Shown in pieces: positions 58,408 to 64,000 of a stretch of DNA of 64,000 nucleotides. The stretch covers positions 21,849,001-21,913,000 of the forward strand of contig JAQISU010000003.1 of assembly GCA_029339505.1 (NCBI GenBank), in the 5' to 3' direction. The notes under the pieces are model-generated. The model saw only the letters and a program-made list of their open reading frames with translations, had not been told where the DNA came from and ran no database searches. Source of the stretch: Unio delphinus. Lineage: Eukaryota; Mollusca; Bivalvia; Unionida; Unionidae. Both the position numbers and the translations under genes were made by a program. Every line of letters starts with the position of its first letter. Positions within the stretch are counted from its first letter, which is position 1.

Positions 58408-58411
<4 letters not shown>

Positions 58412-58482
<71 letters not shown>
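58412..58482 (+). repeat. (GA)n microsatellite
   Basis: About 35 GA units, 295 bp from and complementary to the (CT)n tract. Confidence 0.95.
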
Positions 58483-58483
<1 letters not shown>

Positions 58484-59529
58484 AAATCCGTTTTCCTTAA
58501 ACTTCAGGCGAGCGTGAGGAGTCCATAGACAGAAACGTACGATTTGTATTGTGACGAAATACAACAGATTAACGAGTTTATGTTTAAACGACATGAAACA
58601 TGAATCCATGCAATGCAAGACGTGATGAAATGACTATTTTAAGTAAACTACTATCCCCATAAAGCTGCCGTTACACGGATCCAGCTGCGCCCTGATTTGA
58701 CCTTACAAACCTCAATTGAAGTTTACAAGCATTGTCACTAATACCAATACATGTAACCTATTTTGTCCGATGTAATTTGGTTGGTAGTAAGTCCGACCCG
58801 CATTCCCAGGGTTGTTGTTTCATACCCGCCATAGTCATCTCAAATCGGCGACCTCTATGTTTTTGTGAAAGAAATTCAAGTTTCTTTACTATGGATAGTC
58901 AATAATGTGTAAACAGCACTATTAATATCAACAAAAACTAAGTAATGACAAAAAAGATTGAATTGGCCCATGAAAATCGTTTTCTATCAACTGCTCTCTC
59001 AAATGTTATTTCTAATAGCGCTCCACTTTCCGTCACAAATTACCTTAAGCTGACAACATTAAAGTGGATCGTAGGAGGGACAACTCTACTTAAGACTTTT
59101 GAAGTGGAAATTTCGTCCATACTAATCTACCGCTGTCCACTACTTTGCCGATCCATACGCTCTCCGTGGAGATGCTAACTGCGATAATTGATTATATGAC
59201 TGCCTGACACGAGAAACTAAGGTTGTACCGCAGACAAGGCATTCATGATAATAAAAAACTGCATTGCTGTAAACAATGTATTCGAATAGCGCCCTTAAAC
59301 ACTTGAGTGTTACATCATAATATATGTAAACCCAAGAAATTACCTTTCAGAGATCTACGTTCACTAAATTGTCCTTTAAATCGAAATACAACTTGGGGGG
59401 GTGGGAGGGGGAGGAATGATTTAAAAGAATATTTCTGGCTTTTACTTACAAAAATGTATGATGTTTAACAAATCATATGCCAAAGCACTTGATCGGAATG
59501 CCCAAGTCATCGAACAAGTCGTTTGTTTT

Positions 59530-59838
59530 TTTGTTTGTTTGATTAGGATTTTTAACGTAGCTGTAACAAGTTTTCAGTCATATCGCTACAATGCATGCAG
59601 TGAAGCAATTTATAGTGATGTCTAACACTGGGGCATTCTGCCGCAGACACGTAGCATGATGTCCCACCCAGTCACATTATCCTGACATCAGGCCGACCAT
59701 TCCTAACACTAACCTCTTAATGTTGAGCGCCAAGCGAGGCAGCTGTTAGTACCATTTTTGTAAGTCTTTGGCCGAGGATCGAACCCAAGTACTCCCGCTT
59801 CCGCTGCGGACGCTCTACCCACTAGGCCACCGGAGCGG
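59530..59838 (-). mobile_element. tRNA-derived SINE, full-length-looking copy
   Basis: On the minus strand it starts with a tRNA-like head: A-box-like TGGCCTAGTGGGTA (59831-59818) and B box GGTTCGATCC (59785-59776). A body with GTCCCACCCAG and GCCGCAGACA (plus-strand reading) follows, and the 3' end passes into an (AAAC)n-like tail at 59522-59545. A and B boxes form the internal RNA polymerase III promoter typical of SINEs. Confidence 0.85.
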
Positions 59839-60075
59839 ATTCCGAACAAGTTGGGACACGTGATGGTTTTTGGTTTTTCTTTACATATACGATCAATTTG
59901 TGTGCAGTCGACATTGTGATTGCATCCCTCGCTTTCTTGAAAACTGAGCGAATTGTGCTAATTTGAATAATATATTTTTAAAGAATCTTGGGATTGGTCA
60001 TTTTATTTTACAATTTTGTCATATTTTAATTTTGGTAAGAAATAACTTTTTCATGCCGAGGTAAGGCGTGGTCTT

Positions 60076-60300
60076 TCCGTTTGCTACTTTAGTATATGGT
60101 GCATGAATTCGCATAATATATATATACCTTTTACGATGCCCAATTTAGTACATGAATTTGATATTTACATAAGATCCACGGTCTTTGCGATTCCTAATTT
60201 AGTGAATGATTTTGATAAACAATCATGGTCTTTGCGATTCCTAATTTAGTGAATGATTTTGATAAACAATCATGGTCAGTGCGATGCTTTATTTAGTATA
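60076..60300 (+). repeat. Degenerate tandem repeat, 47-bp core
   Basis: GTCTTTGCGATTCCTAATTT ... AATGATTTTGATAAACAATC is exact at 60181 and 60228, with diverged copies on both sides. Confidence 0.85.
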
Positions 60301-61189
60301 TGAATTTGACAGACAAATGAATAGAAAGAATCGTCTATATATTAAGATAAAAATGTCGTCATGTGCAGGTGACTTATCTCTCCTGCTTTTTAATTTGGTT
60401 TTTAAAAATACTTTTCTTTGTAACAAATAGCATCGTTGCTATTGAAAGTGTCGAGATGTACTGAAGTTTAGTAATGCTGAAAGAAAAGGCATTATTTATA
60501 TTCTTGCTTATATCAATATCACGATAATATTGTAAAAGAGATCAGCACATATGCGTCTGAAATATTGTTTATAATATTTCAACATGCAATCAACCATACC
60601 ATTTTGCATTCATCGTACTGAGCAGATTTGTATCTATTGGTCGATCAAGTCGTGTAAGTATTTGCTTGGCTTGTTTTTAATTATACTTAACTTTATTTGT
60701 GTATTTATATACCTATTTAGGTACCTGTTGCATTATTTTCCCAAACGAATCAGTAAAAGAAACAATACGTGAGCAAAATGTTAAGATACAAACGTCATCA
60801 TCTGTTTTAACTGATACGATACATTAGGCGAAACACACCATTTAAAAAGTCTCTTAATAAACGATTTAATTGTTTTCTGGTTTTGTGGGGTTTAACTTCA
60901 TTTTTCAGAACCTGGTAGATAGGCTTTACATGGCGGCCATTATATATGGTGGAGGAATATTCGGAAAAGCCCCCATGAAGAAACCATCTTTACGCAAGAA
61001 GCTACTAACAAGCTTTTTCACATACCTACAATGGTCAAGCCGATACTTGAACTAACGAGGATGTAGATGAGATATATGAATGCGGTGTCAAGGCGAGCGT
61101 CTACGACAACGTGCCCAAACATGAACCAGAAAACAATTTAATAAAATTGGTTAAATAATTAATCATATTGAATAATTATAAAACTAAAG

Positions 61190-61203
61190 AGGGGGGGGGG
61201 GGG
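61190..61203 (+). repeat. G homopolymer
   Basis: 14 consecutive G; a possible assembly or sequencing weak point. Confidence 0.9.
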
Positions 61204-62273
61204 GTGATAACATGCATTATTGCCTCTGGTAACAAAACATAACACAACAACAAACAAAAGGAAAGCTGAACCATCAGATGAAGGTTTAAAAGAGTACCGC
61301 ATTAAAATGACATTGAAAGTTTAGGCTGCTATATTCACCACATCGTTTGTTAGCAATACACTGTTAATTTCAAATAATCACCAACTAAATGGCATTTATG
61401 GTCAATAACACCGAATGCTTGGTAATATTATCGACGTAATGATTGAGTGGCACATCATACAAATATAATCGCGAGCTTTACAATTTGAATTAAAAAGGAC
61501 TTTCGATCATGTTCAGTCGGGCAGCAGTAATAACGTTAGTTGATATCAGTCAAACTGGAAAGATGGTTTTCGTGCTGAAATGCGATTGACGTATTCTCAC
61601 GTCGATCTATTTTACAAAACTTGAACTACATCATCAGAAAAACTATCGATAAGGATACAAAAGGTATTTATACCGAAGCCAACTGGAGTTCCGAAACCAG
61701 GAAAGAAAAGGAATCTTACTGGATACGACGCCTTCGAACATTGAAACCAAGCGGTTTAAACCAAGAAGACTAGAAAAAGACAGCCATGCACAAATGTAAT
61801 TATTTTTTCCAGCTGAATCATTTTCTTTTAAATAATTCTTTAAATTTGCTTAATAACCTCTAACTACTAATATAAAATATCCAGGATATAATTTGCGCGT
61901 ACATAAATTTACATACAAAAACATGTGTCGCTTTGGCTCATCGATTTCTAAGTCTACACATTTTACAGCATCCGCAACAAGTTGTTAGAAACTAGTTGTA
62001 ACAATAAATTTCAAGGTTTAATTCCTGTAGAAACAGGTATGTAAAGTTTTGTAAACACGGTTTCTGTATTTTACTTGTTTGTCTTGTGTATGTTCTGTAT
62101 TTGCCTTTGATAAAGACTCATTAAGAGTCGAAAGCGCTTAGGCTAGAGTGATTCTAGTATTGCACTGTTGCGTGTCAGTTTTTTGCATTTATCTTAACCA
62201 ATCCCTGACAAACGTGAACCCTTGCTGGATCCAGTGTATTTGAAAGGACTGTTATATGCCATATAATTTGTAT

Positions 62274-62275
<2 letters not shown>

Positions 62276-62338
<63 letters not shown>
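62276..62338 (+). repeat. (TA)n microsatellite
   Basis: About 31 TA units. Confidence 0.95.
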
Positions 62339-62342
<4 letters not shown>

Positions 62343-62689
62343 AAAAAAAACGTGGTCGGTTAGGAGAATAGAAAAGGTCAAAGCGCCAATCAATGAATGT
62401 AGTCATATGGATCGGTAGAGGGCCTCACTTAAATGTTCAGTAGTTGTTTCTTAATATTTATGTATTTTTTGAGTGGGGGAAGGGATGATTAAGAAACGTT
62501 TTCGCAGCAAATTAAAGCAGGAGCAGAAGATCAAGAAAAGAAAACAAAGTTACGGAGGAGTGCGATAAGGATAAGTGTCATATATACTATACTGCGGACT
62601 GTGAGAATTGTGAAGCCATCAGTCAAGAAACATAAACTTGGTTTGAAGACTTGGTTAGAGATCACATTATTCTGATACTACGCCGACAG

Positions 62690-62812
62690 TCCTGGCACCA
62701 ACTCAAGTGAGGCAGGTGCTAGTATCATTTTGTATGTCTTTGGTATGACTCGGGCGGGGTACGATCCCGCAAGCTCCCGCATCCGCGGTGAACGCTCTAA
62801 CCATTTAGCGAG
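62690..62812 (-). mobile_element. tRNA-derived SINE fragment, tRNA head
   Basis: Minus strand: A-box-like TAAATGGTTAGAG (62807-62795) and B box GGATCGTACC (62768-62759), then AAGACATACA and GCACCTGCCTCA resembling the start of the body at 59700-59770. The rest of the body is absent. Confidence 0.75.
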
Positions 62813-63144
62813 GTAGGAGGGAGGGGGGATTAAACATATTTGCTTGTACTAAACGATGTAATGCTGATTTTAATTAAGAAATGACGCATTCATTTCCGAG
62901 TGTTGCCAACTATCTTTTTTCACGTTATCGTTTGATCATTTTTTTTTTTACAATCGCGGCATATAACACGTCTTGCACGAATTGAACTAGTGTGAATCTT
63001 ATGTAAACTTCATCTCGTATCTGAATATAGTGATTATGATTAGGTTGTGTGGGTACAATGACGTTTTTTCGCTGGGCGGTAGGGGCGTGGAGTGTTGACC
63101 GTTTAATTTAGATTAGCTAGTGATGTCGTGACTATCCTAATTCA

Positions 63145-63148
<4 letters not shown>

Positions 63149-63224
<76 letters not shown>
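63149..63224 (+). repeat. (TA)n microsatellite
   Basis: About 38 TA units. Confidence 0.95.
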
Positions 63225-63227
<3 letters not shown>

Positions 63228-63439
63228 AAGATACATTTATGTTCATGATAGGACACTAAATCCTTAAAATTTAAACTTCGAAACGTCAAGATTGTTATAC
63301 GATTGAATAAATGTTCACAATTTTATCCCGTTAATACTGTGTTCGTGTGTGCGTGTGTATGTGCGTGTGCCTGCGCGTGTGTGTGAATGAAATGCAGACA
63401 TTGCATTCCTATCCAAATGGTTTAATAGCTGATCAGCAA

Positions 63440-63491
63440 TGAGAACTACAACTAGGATTGCAATTGTTAAAGGCACAACAGCAGCGCCCAT
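63440..63491 (-). CDS. Weak candidate signal-peptide exon of a further gene
   Basis: ATG 63491-63489, shortly after an acceptor-like TTTTCCTTTTCAG, encodes MGAAVVPLTIAILVVVLIAD, a strongly hydrophobic secretion-signal-like peptide. No phase 1 donor is visible, unlike the exon at 57793, so a link to a VWA-type gene is unsupported. Confidence 0.25.
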
Positions 63492-64000
63492 TTTAAAATA
63501 TACTGAAAAGGAAAAGATTGATAAGATACAATTTACTCTAACCGATCAACAGTCCAGACAAGTCAAAATAATTTAATATTATTCGCCTGTCGTGGATCGT
63601 GTGACACAATAAAAAAAATTCTCCTGAACAACCTTATAGTAGCTTAATGTACACAGTGGGAACGAAAACATCAGAGACATGCATACTCGAGTTCAGTTAA
63701 CGACAGTGAAAAGGAAAAACCCAACATCACACCAGGGCACTGCAGTGATACATGTCACATTATATTATGTTTTAGTTTTGTTTTGGTGGGGTTTTTTTAC
63801 ATTTCTCTGCGAAAAGAAAACCAGCCCACCTTTTGAATGAAACGTTAAATGGCACATCCATGCCTTACATTGCCGTTATCGGTTATGCTAAATTGAAATC
63901 AGCTTTATTCAAGTAATGAGCACCACATCGTCGTGAACTAGTTCCTCACTCCCTTTAATCTAGTTTACTTTATCGTATTTAACTCACATTTTACTAAGGA

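Larger units (their letters stand above)
57848..59530. other. Upstream region, no exon recognised
   Basis: Contains (CT)n and (GA)n tracts. No convincing promoter element was identified. Confidence 0.4.

Noticed and set aside
59756..59838. Functional tRNA gene
   Set aside because: A and B boxes are present, but the sequence does not fold as a complete cloverleaf and continues into a SINE body found elsewhere in the window.

Overview
The window looks like nuclear DNA of a marine invertebrate, most likely a mollusc or other lophotrochozoan. This is an inference from AT-rich, intron-rich sequence with many (TA)n, (GA)n and (TG)n tracts, tRNA-derived SINE copies, a truncated non-LTR retrotransposon and a secreted multi-VWA-domain gene. 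Two systems dominate: the right part of an endogenous Maverick/Polinton- or adintovirus-like element (1 to about 9402), and a large minus-strand gene made of repeated von Willebrand factor A (VWA) modules (about 57.9 kb down to 19.0 kb).

Element, 1-9402. The left end lies outside the window. From left to right there are minus-strand virion-type genes (a partial one at 1-200, a 148-aa basic protein, a 329-aa protein), a 133-aa unknown, an HNH endonuclease gene, a plus-strand basic repeat protein with a small ORF, a plus-strand family-B DNA polymerase running into a superfamily-1 helicase with a C-terminal HNH/zinc module, a minus-strand DDE integrase, a minus-strand zinc-ribbon plus parvovirus-type phospholipase A2 protein, and a plus-strand packaging ATPase. 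Polymerase, integrase, ATPase and PLA2 are the kind of set that defines Maverick-like elements; the joined helicase-HNH is the unusual part. Five genes are broken. Two breaks are -1 frame changes at homopolymers (T6 at 5862, T9 at 7806). Three are in-frame stops (1749, 2577, 8988). The element ends in inverted and direct repeats at 9137-9402.

Repeats, 9.5-14.8 kb. A degenerate repeat of roughly 60 bp is followed by a 4.2-kb minisatellite of a 31-32 bp unit with higher-order periods of about 565 and 1006 bp. At 16.84-17.60 kb lies a 5'-truncated non-LTR retrotransposon with a 12-bp target-site duplication.

VWA gene, minus strand. A signal-peptide exon (57847-57793) is followed by VWA exons at 54374-53802, 47936-47370, 45642-45076, 41492-40926 and 37918-37358, a three-exon VWA module (35529-35346, 35008-34766, 32946-32819) and a stop-containing VWA exon at 19548-18988. 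Short linker exons lie between them. All module borders are phase 1, so modules can be duplicated or skipped without breaking the frame. The summed visible coding length is 4,210 nt; no 3' end is seen. The 37.9-50.1 kb stretch is a recent tandem duplication giving three near-identical VWA exons, with two deletions at microsatellite junctions. MIDAS metal-site residues are complete only in the 54-kb exon and in the stop-containing 19-kb exon.

The remaining sequence is introns and intergenic DNA with microsatellites, minisatellites, a 64-bp-arm inverted repeat (25482-25636), and weak candidate plus-strand exons at 27.7-31.0 kb.
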